64,000 nt of DNA, taken from Chrysaora quinquecirrha (Eukaryota; Cnidaria; Scyphozoa; Semaeostomeae; Pelagiidae). A model generated the notes under the pieces. The model saw nothing but the letters and a program-made list of their open reading frames with translations. It had not been told where the DNA came from and did not search any database. Both the position numbers and the translations under genes were made by a program. The DNA lies in assembly GCA_014526335.1 (NCBI GenBank), contig JACTAT010000285.1:473297-537296 (forward strand). Direction: 5' to 3'. How positions within the stretch are numbered: position 1 is the stretch's first letter; the number at the start of each line of letters is the position of its first letter. This document shows positions 1 to 10,751 of this stretch, in pieces.

Positions 1-468
1 ACATTGCCAAATGGTTCAACATTAACATACTTTGAATACAAGACTTCTGACAGCATACAACCTCACCAGGCTATGTATCTGATTGTATATAAGAAGAAGG
101 CAGATGGTGATCTATTAACTGGAGGAAAAATCAACTGTTTGAGTAGAATAAAGGATGGTGTTCATCTAAATGAACATACATCTATAAATATAGAATGCGA
201 TCTATTGGAAAGCAATTATCTTGGTGGTATTGAGAAAAGGCGAGTTTTGAGAAAACTAACATTTTACGATACAGATCTCGATACCTATGTTAGATATTAT
301 GCTCCAAAGAATATAATTTTCACACCATTGGAGAGGTTGCAGTTTCAAAAAATTCCAATACGATTGGTAGATGATGATGGGAATCTTATAAAATTAACAT
401 CTCCCTATTCTGCAAAGCAATATATTGGAGAAACATCACTAACAGTAAGAATTAGGCCGGTAATATGA
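1..468 (+). CDS. Polinton structural-type protein, 5' end outside the window
   Basis: The reading frame is open from base 1 with no ATG near the start, so the gene begins upstream of the window. About 155 residues are visible, rich in beta-strand-like stretches and ending in a basic tail. The stop codon overlaps the ATG of the next frame (ATGA at 465-468), a compact viral arrangement. I do not recognise a named domain. Position next to the other virion genes suggests a minor structural protein; that role is inference. Confidence 0.45.
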   Translation, partial: TLPNGSTLTYFEYKTSDSIQPHQAMYLIVYKKKADGDLLTGGKINCLSRIKDGVHLNEHTSINIECDLLESNYLGGIEKRRVLRKLTFYDTDLDTYVRYYAPKNIIFTPLERLQFQKIPIRLVDDDGNLIKLTSPYSAKQYIGETSLTVRIRPVI

Positions 469-826
469 ATGTAACTTTAAATAATAGACATGTAAATTTT
501 GTTAATCCACTTCCAGTGGATACAAGTTGAAATGTAGCATGATTGCTTGTACGCTATATCGAAAAGAAAAAGATGAGAATGAAAAAGTGTTTCCTGTTTG
601 TTGTGATTTCATTATAAGTAAGGATGCTGTTCCTCTGTTGGGTCTAGTTATTGACGATTCACAATCGATTCATAGATCAACTATAAATCCTGCATCGTAT
701 AGAGTAACAAGATCTCATATAAAATCATTTGATATTAAAATCATCAACTGGGAAACGTTGGAAGATATATCGGATAAATTTGAAGACAATTGTCAGATTG
801 ACTTGTTTTTCAGCAAAGATGATTAA
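465..826 (+). pseudogene. Polinton hypothetical protein, frameshifted
   Basis: The frame opens at the ATG overlapping the previous stop and meets TGA at 528-530. Coding-like sequence then continues in another frame to the stop at 824-826, so one small indel near 525-540 probably separates the two parts. The product would be about 120 residues and has no recognisable domain. It overlaps the next gene by 8 bases. A weak resemblance to a retropepsin C-terminus was considered and not accepted. Confidence 0.4.
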
Positions 827-1426
827 TGACTTTTATCTTACATGTACCAACGATTCAGATTCAGCAATAAAACTTAAAGAACAATTACATTTACATGGAA
901 AATGGGAAGTGGCATTAGCAGAAATGGTCTATGAACTGAGCAATAGATTTATATTTAATCCCGCAGAATTCAAATATGGGAAATTTGAACCCTGGCGAAT
1001 GATGGGATTTTTCCAAATTGGTACCGACAAGGTTGGTTTTGAAGATTTGAACGTGAGATTGGTAATATCTGATGAATATACAAAGAAATGGAATCAGGCA
1101 GCTGATAAGCGCGAGTATTATGTACGTCTTAGTCACCTTATTGGTGAAATCTCAGAGGGAGATGTCGTTCACAAATTAACAATTAATGAAGACATTCGCG
1201 CGCGGTAAGAGTAAAAGAATATGTAAAAGAATTAGGTTTGCCTTACGAAGGTCTGCCACAGTTTTCAATTGTAGATTCAAAAATCAAATTACCTTTCCAA
1301 AGTATGTTAAAAGAATTGCATTGGGAAAAGATTTGTGCAAATTGTTTGGTTTTGTTGAAGCTACAGAAGAATATAATAAAAACATGTATAATGTTTATTA
1401 CAGAGATGTGAGATGGACACCATGTC

Positions 1427-1432
1427 CATTTA
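1427..1432 (+). repeat. 6-bp target site duplication, left copy (CATTTA)
   Basis: CATTTA lies immediately outside the left inverted repeat. The identical hexamer lies immediately outside the right inverted repeat at 9828-9833. Six-base duplications are typical of Polinton-type integrases. Confidence 0.85.
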
Positions 1433-2401
1433 TATGAAGTGTCATCTATGACAAAATTCATAGGACGAAATGTGGAATATGCGAATCGTGTTTTTTCAGT
1501 AAGGCATGTTCAAAAGCCTGATTTTAGCATTCATTCAATATGAAATTTGGCAAAATTCAATCCTGAGTTCGTGGTGGCATTTATAATTCAAGGATGTGTC
1601 GTACTTCAATTTAAAATTCAAAGATACACATCTATTCCCAATTCCACATTCCCCCATTTCGTCATTCTGCTGTTTATCATCATGTCATTCTTGAAACCAC
1701 CAACCTTTGATTCGGCTATCTCCAATTTCCAGTTCATAAATCTGTTATTCCTCATTTGCATATTGAACCAGAATTTGACAAATTTTGCTTATATGCAAAC
1801 TAACTAGAAAAATTCAACTCAATCAAACATTTCTCAACAAATGTTATTCCCCCGTCTGAGCACTTGACTTGCTCGCAAATGTAACAAGATACTCTCGCTG
1901 TGTCATGGGGTCTATTTTCGACCGCAAGCTCTGTATTGCCTACACTTTCGTTTAGCCACTTGGGTGGAATGCCCCTTCCTGTTTTCACATCGTCTGGGGC
2001 GATGGGAGGTGGGGGGAGAGGAGTTTCCTGGACGTTTGTTTTTACCCATTGGACTCACGATTTTCGCATGTTGATTATCAATCTTTATACATTATTATCA
2101 ATCTTTATACAATATGTTGTTTTACGATAGAGTGCCCCCCCTCAAACGACCAGGATAGTTCAAATAAGTTCATGCAGTGTGCAGTGCATCTCGTGTTAAA
2201 AGAAGTAGCAAATAACAATATATGAAAGAAACAAAGGCGCTTTGTCTTATGACTCGGTGGGTGTCACATTTTTAAACACTTTCCGTGTTTTTCTTGAACA
2301 ATAGTCTCTGTCTGGAAACGTGCTTTTGCAGTCCCACAGCAGAAGCGCAGCGCACTCCGAGAGAAAATCACTGTGGAAGCATGGCGGGTCGAGGTCAAAA
2401 T
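1433..2401 (+). repeat. Left terminal inverted repeat of the HECT/integrase element
   Basis: Positions 1433 to about 2041 are nearly identical to the reverse complement of about 9221-9827. Similarity resumes at about 2325-2401, matching the reverse complement of 9145-9219. The roughly 280 bp between (about 2042-2324) is present only on the left. It contains a short tandem duplication of TATCAATCTTTATAC and a run of C, and is either an insertion here or a deletion on the right. The inner segment includes the 5' end and ATG of the HECT gene, so the repeat doubles as its promoter region. Confidence 0.85.
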
Positions 2402-5400
2402 CCCATCACTTCGCTACTTAGCCAGGCAATGGAAATGCTGAATGCACAGTCGCCGAAGGCTTCACCAAGGACAAGGTAATTAAGCATGCACTATCAGCTT
2501 TGTTACTGTTTTGAATACATGAAATTGTTGTGTTGTTCAATACACGTTTGTCTTATAAGACACCTGGCTCGAGGCCTAGTTCAAAACGTTTCTTAATTTT
2601 TGGCCCAATTTTACTTCTAAAAGTTTCTTAACAGTTTCTTAATTAAATGGAAATAAATTGCAGTTAATACTGAGATCTGATTGCTCATTATTGTAGCATA
2701 AGTTTTGATGGAAATTCAATTCTTTGTATCATAAACGTATGTAATAAAGAAGGAGGGGGCCCCGGGGGCTTAAAAACGAGGGCCGTCAGGGACGGGGCAG
2801 TGAAATGCAAACGCCCATGAAACTTCAAACAAACCTACAGGCCTCCAAACAGGTTATCCAGAGGTCACGTGATCAAATCACTTTACTACAGGACAATTAT
2901 TCAATGTCAATGTCAGTATCGGGTTCGCTACCAATATCGAAGGCCTGGTATGGGTCATTGGCATCAGACTTAACACTGTTTCTAGTGTACTTATTGTAAA
3001 TATAGGTACCGCAGTGCTTATTCGACTGCGGCGCTTATTAAATTATATTTGTGAAAATGAAAAGTGCGGCGCTTAATCGATCATTTACAGTAAGCTAATG
3101 AAATATTTGTATTGGTGTAGTAATGCCCCAACAGTGCAAGCTACAGCTTCAGGACAGCTTCAGGAAAGGCCAACAGCTGCAGACAGGGCAGCAGAGAATT
3201 TCAGGTAAGGTTTTCTTTGATTATTCTTCCATTTGTTGTTTAATTATCAGCAGCCTCCCGTAATTAGTAAGATCATATTCTCCCCGCTCAATTTAAGAAC
3301 CGTTTTAGCACCTGTTGTGTCGTAAAAATCTAACGTTAAAATCTATGAAATTTGGGACTGTCTTCGTATTTATCGGGACAGAGGCCTTAAAACGTATTTA
3401 ATACTTCTCTACAAAATTCTCCTTCTACTCTACAAAATGCTCCTTCTACTCTACCTCTCTATTTCAACAAAATATGATTACATAATAACCGAAAAAAACA
3501 GGGTAATCAAATTACATAGTACTCAAATAAAGTTCAAAGTTCAAATGTTTGAATACTCTAGTGTCCAGCCTTCACGACAGCACTTGAGATAACCCTACAT
3601 ATTAATATAGGCTTTTGCGAATAACGAAACGAATTTGACTGATTTCTACCATTTAAGTGTCTCTAAATAAAAAACGATAATCAGGTGTTAAAAGTAATCC
3701 ACATCTCATAGAATTCTTAGATTAGACTACCCATTTGTAGAGATTCTTCATGAAAAACAGAGCCATATGTTGGGAAATCGTAGCATAAAAAGCAACCCAT
3801 TTGGGCGGGACGTCTATAGTCTATGGGAATACCCATTCTACGATTCCAACAGAGCAAAGCAATGTTTTGCTGTCACTTTTATGTTACAGAGCTTCTTAAT
3901 ATGCTTTCTGCTTAATTTAATCTTTGATTTTCAGGAGATACTTTCCAACCATGAGTGGAATTCGACATTCACCATACAGCACGCAGGCAAGAGGTCAGAG
4001 AAGACAAAGGTCTGTACGAGCTATTCCAACACAGAACACGTGGACTCACGATATCATTCTTCTCGCACAAAAAGACGATTGTGTAACACCCAGCAGAGAA
4101 GAACTTGATCAGCTGAAACTAGCTGGGCTGGGGAAAAGGCGTATTGTATTCCAAAAGAATGGTGACCATGACCATTTCTTAAAAACGCTAGAGAAAGAAT
4201 ATCCAAAACTTCTATCCCAGCGCGGAGCAATAGAAGTCTTGCGATCAACTACTGGAGGGGCAGGGACAAGACCACTATCTGTTGTGCCTTTAGGACCGAA
4301 AGGATATGCAGTTCAAGAACTGAAGGCTGCATTCGGTGCTGCAGCAGTGTACGTACGCCCAGTACAGAGTGATTTAGATCAAAGTGTTGACAGCAGCAGC
4401 ATAGGAAGGTTCAACGTTCAGTGTGTACATTGTCAACAACGCATTCCATTGTGTGATTTGAGAGAGCACCAGGATTACTGTGGTTGTAGTTTTGATGATG
4501 AAATTGAAGTGCTGGATAATTTAAGGTCCTCCTCAATCTCTGAAAATGGAAGTCGTTTGGCTGAGAATGAAAATGCTCATCAATCCATATCTTCACCAGT
4601 AACAACAGGCGATTCAGTATCAATTTCGTCAGCACCCATGCATCAGGAACAATCAAACCAGGATTTTCAATCAGTTGCCGGGGGATCAAGTACTGGTACT
4701 CGTAACATAGAAATGGAGATAGGTGTTCTTTGTGAAATGTTCCCTTCGCATGAAAGAACTTATCTTAGTGAACTTTTTTCTCGGCATTCAAATATAGATG
4801 AGGCGCTTGAGCAACTGATGGAGGAAACATCTCTTGAATATAAGAGTGCCCAAAATCTTAGCGAAATACTTCGACAGTTTCAGCAATTGGTTAATGAAGA
4901 TGAATTACACTTTGAAGTGCAGCGTGACTGCGTCTGGAGCTATGCCATAGCCTTTTACAAGAAAGCACTTGGAGACAAAGAGAGGTTAAAGAAAAAGCTT
5001 GTGGTCTCGTTTGAAGGCGAAGAGGGGGTGGACGCAGGAGCTATAAGCGCTGAGTTTTTCCGGATAGCATTAGAGCAAAGTAAGAAGAGATTATTTCAAG
5101 GAGGACTTGAGCGGGTTGTACCTGTGAAAGATGCAACAAAATTGATGTTGTTTCGCCTTTTTGGAATGTTGCTAGGACATTCAATACAGCAGGGTGGTCC
5201 TTGCTTTCCTTGTCTATGTCCTGCGGTATTCCAGTACATCGTGGGGCGCACAGAGGAAGTGCAAGTGGAATCAAGGAAGGACGATATCCCTGTTACAGCT
5301 AGCACAGAACCATTACTGAAGCTCATCGATGATTTAGATAATTCTGCAACAAAAGAGTCATTGGAGGAAGTACTGGATAATGACACTGCTTGGGCCATCA

Positions 5401-6200
5401 TATCTGCCTCCCACTGGCCTGACACTACTGTTGTTTCGCTTAGCAACAAAGGTATGTTAAGAGTCGGTATGCATGATTATGGCAATTTCTCTGTCAGAAT
5501 CTCCTTTTCCTCTTCTAGTAAGATCTGCATCAAGCTCCCTCCACCATGCTATCTAAAAAATAAGCCCCAGTTGCTTTATACAGAATGCATCGTATGCAAA
5601 GACGACTTCTCTGCATAAGACAATTTAATTGTGTCTCATAATATGAGACAGACATGATAACTTGAACGCAACAAAAGCAGTAAAAATAATTGTTAGATTT
5701 TGATCAATTTTGTGATACAACTATTTTTTGTTTCAGCCAAGTTAGTGAACAATCTCATCGAACAGGCACTGGTTTGGAGTCGAAAGCAGGAGCTAGATGA
5801 AATGGTCGAGGGGCTGAATCACATCGGTCTTCTACGCTATTTAAGAGCATATCCCAATCAATGCAAAAGCCTGCTGTGTTATAGTGGGGATATAGAATTT
5901 GGTGTCGAGGAGTTTGAGGCGTGTCTTGATCGCTCTCATCCACACAATGAAAATTTTGCCAAGCAGCAGGCATACGCCTTTTTCAATGAGTACATAAAAC
6001 ACAATGAAATCGACAAGGCTTTCCCAGGATGCTGCCGACTCAAAGCATTACTCCAATTTGCAACTGGGTATCAAGTTCCTCCACCTGGCGAGAGATTGCC
6101 AAACCAAATAAAGGTTAAGTACTTAGAAGATGATGATACTTACAAATTGCCAATAGCACAAAGTTGTTTCGGAATACTTAGTATTCTGACCGTACACTAA
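2381..6200 (+). CDS. HECT-type E3 ubiquitin ligase, four exons (CUE + HECT), apparently intact
   Basis: Proposed exons are 2381-2475, 3121-3204, 3935-5451 and 5737-6200, all with GT donors and AG acceptors and no stop, giving 719 residues. In order I see a Cys/His cluster (about residues 224-243, CVHC...LREHQDYC), a CUE-like ubiquitin-binding segment (about 320-360, with the MFP motif), and a HECT domain from about 387 to the end. The catalytic cysteine sits in PIAQSCFGIL at residue 709 (codon 6165-6167), at the usual distance from the C-terminus. HECT ligases accept ubiquitin from an E2 onto this cysteine and pass it to a substrate. The nearest named relatives are the G2E3-like HECT genes that are multicopy in fish and cnidarians. 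The N-terminal exon borders are the least certain part. Confidence 0.8.
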
Positions 6201-7380
6201 ACCCAACGTCAATTCAATGAAATGATGGACACAGCTTTAAAGCACGCAAGTAGTGGCTTTGGACTTCTTTGAGACTCGAAACCAGGTTAGATTTCGATGC
6301 AGGTTAGGTTAGATTTTGATAAACTATTACTGTTCCCGATGTAATGCAGCACACTGGCCGAGGGGCAATCACTGTTTTTTTGTGATATATCAATTGAATC
6401 AGTCATTTTGTCAATCAAATAAATCGAAATAATTTCTTAACAAAGAAAGACACCTTCAGAATATCTTAAACACAGTTTCTACCTAACTGCTTTGCAAAAG
6501 CGTTTTTCGCTCGTTAGTTATTTGCCCCTCAGCCAAAGTTTTAATTAATAAGTAGCTAATGCTAGTTTGTAATATTGTTTTGTTATACTGTTTATGTTCC
6601 CGACTTAGATTATTGGATGCGTTTTTAAGCAATGTCAGAGATGTTATGCGTTATTACTCGACAAGGTTTTATCCTGAAAGCAATATTATCCCGATTTAAT
6701 AGCCTACCTTTGGAAGGATGGAAAATGACAATTTCTTTCACAGCATTCACATTGAGAAAAAGTACTTCTCGCGTTCATCTGTTCAAAACAAAATTCCCCA
6801 AAACGATACCATAAGTAGATACATCATGCGTACTTTTAAAGGTCTCATGAGCTCATGATAAATTACAGTAATCTAACTATCTTTTGGCATAAGTGATTTT
6901 CTTGATCTCGATGTTAAATGCGCATTAGATATTAGATGCGCGAAAGTTAGATAACAAGTTCATAAGAGAAAACCAGTCCCGACACCAAGTAAAGCAGCCA
7001 TACCTCTTACTCCTTCGATGTATATATCCGCACCGAAGCATTCACTATCTGCAACGGGGTTATTATGATGCACGAACCGGAGGAACAGTTCTTCACTCAA
7101 GGGGTTTATTATTACAGGAAGGATGACGGCATCATGAGAATCCTCCTCCGTCAGAGGTATAGGACCTGTCCAGTCAACGCCAAAGAACTGCTCGATATCC
7201 TAGAAGAAAACAAGGTGGTAAGCAACATTACAGGCAAAATTTTGTGACGCTCTAAAATTATGGAAGAAAATGTCTTGCACAATGTTTCGTTATACGAAAT
7301 TCTCAGTGCTCCGAATTTTACTGCTTGCTTGTCTACTACTAAGATGGGTACTTTCCATTTTTGTGCGATATTAGATTGAA
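6201..7380. other. Intergenic region between the convergent HECT and integrase genes
   Basis: No supported gene. The sequence is AT-rich with short open frames only. It should contain the 3' ends of both convergent transcripts: candidate AATAAA occurs just after the HECT stop (near 6418). Confidence 0.5.
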
Positions 7381-8920
7381 TCAGTTACTCACTATCATTT
7401 GCTCCCCTTGTAAGCAATCGGTTCTAGGGGAGGATATCCACAGCTGCATTGGAGACAAGTTTCTTTCTGTCGATAAAGGATGCATTTCCCAACCCGCTCG
7501 AAACATTTCAAGGTGTCTGTTGATTCTTGGTAGAAAAGTGTAGTGGAGAACAAAAAGGTGCATCTCGTTTGGTATGTCAAGGTATCCTTCGTCTTCTAAG
7601 TACATAAATGTGTGATAAAAATACGAGGTACAACCAGTGAACAAATCACGCCACAATCGCTCGATTCGTTGATTGTGGCAGCTCTTTCCAGCTATGAAGC
7701 TTCAGGCCCTCGAAGTGGATGGGACAACATATACCATGCCACATCAACATTCTCACCACCTCTGTCGGCTCGCACTCTTGATGGCAATCCGTAGGATGCG
7801 ACTGCATCTTCAAACAGGGTCTTGACAGTTTCAGCTCTGTTGTTATCACTGCACTTTAAGTACGTTATCAGTCTGCTGAAGCCATCGATCCCGCCATGAA
7901 TCACAAAAGACCATCTAAAAATAAGCATATTTCTTAAAAAGAAAGAGGCTATCTTTAAGTTGTTACTCATACTCCAAGCTTTTATGAAATATATCCTTGC
8001 TTCCTGTTGATAATTTTAAAAATATATCAAGCCTCTCTCTACCTGATCAATTTGTGATTTCCATCAATGTGCCACAGCGACAGAGGGCCTGGAACCGAAT
8101 ATGAACGTCTGTGCACGATATTTAATTGCAGCGAGCGTAATGTCACCCCAATGGGATCGACTCGTCTCATAGATTCACGTAACCTCGTAGACTGTACACG
8201 AATTTCTCACTGAAGGAGGAATCCTTGCATACGTTTCATTCCACAGTTCGGAAATTCGCGCATTATCTGTTTTATTGTTTCATCAAGTTCAACCTCTGCG
8301 ATATCTGTGTATCTCGGGATATTTTCTCTGATGCCAAAAGATGCAAGCCTTCGTTGAATTGTGCGTTGGCTTACTGAAAACATTTGTGCAATTTGCGTTG
8401 TGTTGAAACCAAATTGTATAAAAAACTCAAGGTCCTCTTTACTAATTTCCAGCTTTGGGCGGCCTCGAGTCCCCGAATGGATAATTGGATGGTGGAATCC
8501 ATCAGTGTTTCTTTCTTGATCTTGATGCAGGAGAGTGAGGACTCTTGTTAGAATCTCCATCAGTGATGTACTTGCTGGAAAAAATTCTTCGCAACGAATA
8601 AGGGTGTCCATCATTTGCTCTACTTTCAATTTAACTAAATCATCACCATCACCAGCCTCAAACAAACGCTGAATTTCAAGTAACAATCTACGTAAGAATT
8701 GTGTTGTAATAGTAACAGGCGATTGACTGGGTACTTCATTTTCAAAAACCATTCTGATTTTGACAAAAGTTCCGAAAAAATATATGGATGGGCTCTTAAA
8801 CTTCGTTCTGGTTATCAAACCTACCGGTGGCCTAAATGACACGTTTCTGTTTGACGTCCTTGCACGATTTCCGATCTTCATTGACAGTTTAAGCCCCAAT
8901 GATATAAGGAACGGTTTCAA
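7381..8920 (-). pseudogene. DDE integrase (rve-type, KRBA2/Polinton-like), decayed
   Basis: On the minus strand an N-terminal region with a helix-turn-helix (QIAQMFSVSQRTIQRRL) is followed by a retroviral-type integrase core. The catalytic residues are visible: the first Asp in LWHIDGNHK (codon 8063-8065), the second Asp in RADRGGEN (7764-7766) and the Glu in HNQRIERLW (7660-7662). An intron is supported by a GT donor at 8042-8041 and an AG acceptor at 7916-7915, joining LIR to WSFVIHGG across a codon. One in-frame TGA (about 8207-8209) and one frameshift near 7700 break the gene. Upstream ends of the frame reach 8920; an alternative ATG is near 8750. It reads away from the right inverted repeat and would have mobilised the 8.4-kb element. 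Confidence 0.75.
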
Positions 8921-9144
8921 ATTTCAGAGCCTATTTCCCGTATCATGCACAGTGATGTACACTCACTTTATCTATAAGAAAGGGCTATAAGAAACTCTAT
9001 AACTTACAAAAATCAAGAACCTCTTCTGTATGGAACAAGAATACCCTGGGTAGGAACAAAAAGTAATAAAGCCTTAGAAACTGTTTTCGGCTGTAACTTC
9101 AGCATTCTATTTGACTAATTTGGTTTGTGCAATTTTTATGTACA

Positions 9145-9827
9145 ATTTTGACCTCGACCCGCCATGCTTCCACAGTGTGTGTTTCTCTCGGAGTGCGCTG
9201 CACTTCAGCTGGGACTGCAAGAGCAAACGTCCAGGAAACTCCTCTCCCCCACCTCCCATCGCCCCAGACGATGTGAAAACAGGAAGGGGCATTCCACCCA
9301 AGTGGCTAAACGAAAGTGTAGGCAATACAGAGCTTGCGGTCGAAAATAGACCCCATGACACAGCGAGAGTACCTTGTTACATTTGCCAGCAAGTCAAGTG
9401 CTCAGACGGGGGAATAACATTTGTGGAGAAATGTTTGATTGAGTTGAATTTTTCTAGTTATTTGCATATAAGCAAAATTTGTCAAATTCTGGTTCAATAT
9501 GCAAATGAGGAATAACAGATTTATGAACTGGAAATTGGAGATAGCCGAATCAAAGGTTGGTGGTTTCAAGAATGACATGATGATAAACAGCAGAATTACG
9601 AAATGGGGGAATGTGGAATTGGGAATAGATGTGTATCTTTGAATTTTAAATTGAAGTACGACACATCCTTGAATTATAAATGCCACCACGAACTCAGGAT
9701 TGAATTTTGCCAAATTTCATATTGAATGAATGCTAAAATCAGGCTTTTGAACATGCCTTACTGAAAAAACACGATTCGCATATTCCACATTTCGTCTTAT
9801 GAATTTTGTCATAGATGACACTTCATA
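9145..9827 (-). repeat. Right terminal inverted repeat of the HECT/integrase element
   Basis: This is the reverse complement of the left repeat without its extra 280 bp. Read on the minus strand, its inner end keeps a copy of the HECT 5' end including the ATGGCGGGTCGAGG start, which here runs into a stop after nine codons. An apparent 100-residue open frame at 9402-9713 has a mirror copy in the left repeat and is not regarded as a gene. Confidence 0.85.
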
Positions 9828-9833
9828 CATTTA
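9828..9833 (+). repeat. 6-bp target site duplication, right copy (CATTTA)
   Basis: Identical to 1427-1432. The interrupted structural gene resumes immediately after it. Confidence 0.85.
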
Positions 9834-10190
9834 CTGGAACTTATCTAGACAAGGCATTAACAGATTATGTATTCAACGCAATCGAAAGAACGACTGATGT
9901 GGTGGGTGATGAACATTTCCAAGTCAACGCAGAAGGGAAGAATATGTTTATATATTGCTCTTTTTTAGACTATCGAGTAGTTGGAAAAATTAGCACGCCA
10001 CCGCTACGCTTCATTCCGTTGAAAATTAACAAGCACGTTGTAAATTTTGTGGAATTTGAAAATTTGTTCTACTATCCATTATTATACAACGATATTAACG
10101 AATTTACTATAAAAGTCTACAACGAGTTGGGAAAAGAGATACAATTCTACAAAACAAAGACAACATTCTTGCTACACTTTAGAAGGAAAC

Positions 10191-10751
10191 ATGTATGATT
10201 TCCCAATTTACAAATCAACTCCGTATTTTTACACCTACCAGCGTGGAAGAGGAGTAGGTAGTGTTTTCAGGAAAGCCGGATCTATTTTTAAAAGAGCTGT
10301 TAAAGCTGCAATGCCAACAATAAAGAAACAAGGTGTAAAAGCTGCTGAGAAAATTTTGAAACCTGTTTTAGAAGAAGAAGGAGAGAAGGCAGTTGATCGG
10401 ATATTAGCTGGTGAGAATGTTGGAGAAGTTGTAAAAGATACTGCCAAATCTTCTATGAGAGGAATTAAAAGGAAGGCCACTGAAGAAATCGCCGATGTGG
10501 TGAAGAAATCTGTCAAGAAATCGCCTGCTGGTAAGAAATCGCCTGCTGGTAAGAAATCGCCTGCTGGTAAGAAATCGACTGCTGGTAAGAAATCAAGAGT
10601 TCGTCCTAAAAGATCTATAAGAGAAAGCACCATCAGAGGGATATTCATACCTAAGCAGCCGGTGAAGAAGAGAAGAGCTAAGAAAGCTAAGAAACCTGAT
10701 TTGAAAAAAACTTTGTTGAAGAAACTGTTGAAGAAGAATTTGAAACAATGA
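10191..10751 (+). CDS. Basic core/pX-like virion protein with SPAGKK repeats
   Basis: The 186-residue product starts at ATG 10191 inside the 3' end of the structural gene. It has a glycine-rich start (RGRGVGSVFRKAGS), a Lys/Ala-rich helical middle, and near 10514-10590 four near-perfect copies of the hexapeptide SPAGKK (the last is STAGKK). A very basic C-terminus follows. The composition resembles the DNA-binding core and pX/pVII-type proteins of adenoviruses and Polintons and the S-P-x-K-K repeats of H1-like histones. A role in condensing packaged DNA is inferred. Its stop overlaps the next frame's ATG (ATGA at 10748). Confidence 0.65.
   Translation: MYDFPIYKSTPYFYTYQRGRGVGSVFRKAGSIFKRAVKAAMPTIKKQGVKAAEKILKPVLEEEGEKAVDRILAGENVGEVVKDTAKSSMRGIKRKATEEIADVVKKSVKKSPAGKKSPAGKKSPAGKKSTAGKKSRVRPKRSIRESTIRGIFIPKQPVKKRRAKKAKKPDLKKTLLKKLLKKNLKQ

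Larger units (their letters stand above)
1433..9827. mobile_element. 8.4-kb integrase element carrying a HECT ubiquitin ligase gene
   Basis: The element is 8,395 bp and is bounded by long terminal inverted repeats (1433-2401 and 9145-9827, outermost bases TATGAAGTGTCATC) and by a CATTTA duplication on each side. It holds two convergent genes: a four-exon HECT-type E3 ligase from the left repeat, and a DDE integrase from the right repeat. Between them lies about 1.2 kb with no supported gene. Two genes, long repeats and a 6-bp duplication suggest a Polinton-integrase or KRBA2-like integrase transposon that captured or evolved with a ubiquitin ligase. I do not know a named family with this layout. 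Confidence 0.85.
819..10198 (+). pseudogene. Polinton minor capsid/penton-like structural gene, split by an 8.4-kb insertion
   Basis: The N-terminal part starts at ATG 819 and resembles the conserved start of a structural protein found beside F54H12.2-type capsids (FYLT... then a GKWEVALAEM-like segment). The C-terminal part (9834-10198) matches the family's usual end, with a PLRFIPL segment and a final LLHFRRK. The two parts are separated by the insertion at 1433-9827. If that insertion and one copy of its 6-bp target duplication are removed, the frame to the left (up to 1432) runs directly into the frame to the right (9834). Two further frameshifts, near 1195-1210 and 1310-1330, break the left part. 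The stop overlaps the next gene's ATG. A penton or minor-capsid role is inferred. Confidence 0.6.

Noticed and set aside
465..826. Possible retropepsin C-terminus (DFIISKDAVPLLG)
   Set aside because: No D-T/S-G active site upstream, and the context is Polinton virion genes.
9402..9713. 103-residue frame present in both inverted repeats
   Set aside because: Duplicated with the repeat and lacking a domain; AT-rich hydrophobic translation is typical of non-coding sequence.
10235..10648. 137-residue frame antisense to the core-like gene
   Set aside because: Shadow of the repetitive basic coding sequence on the other strand.
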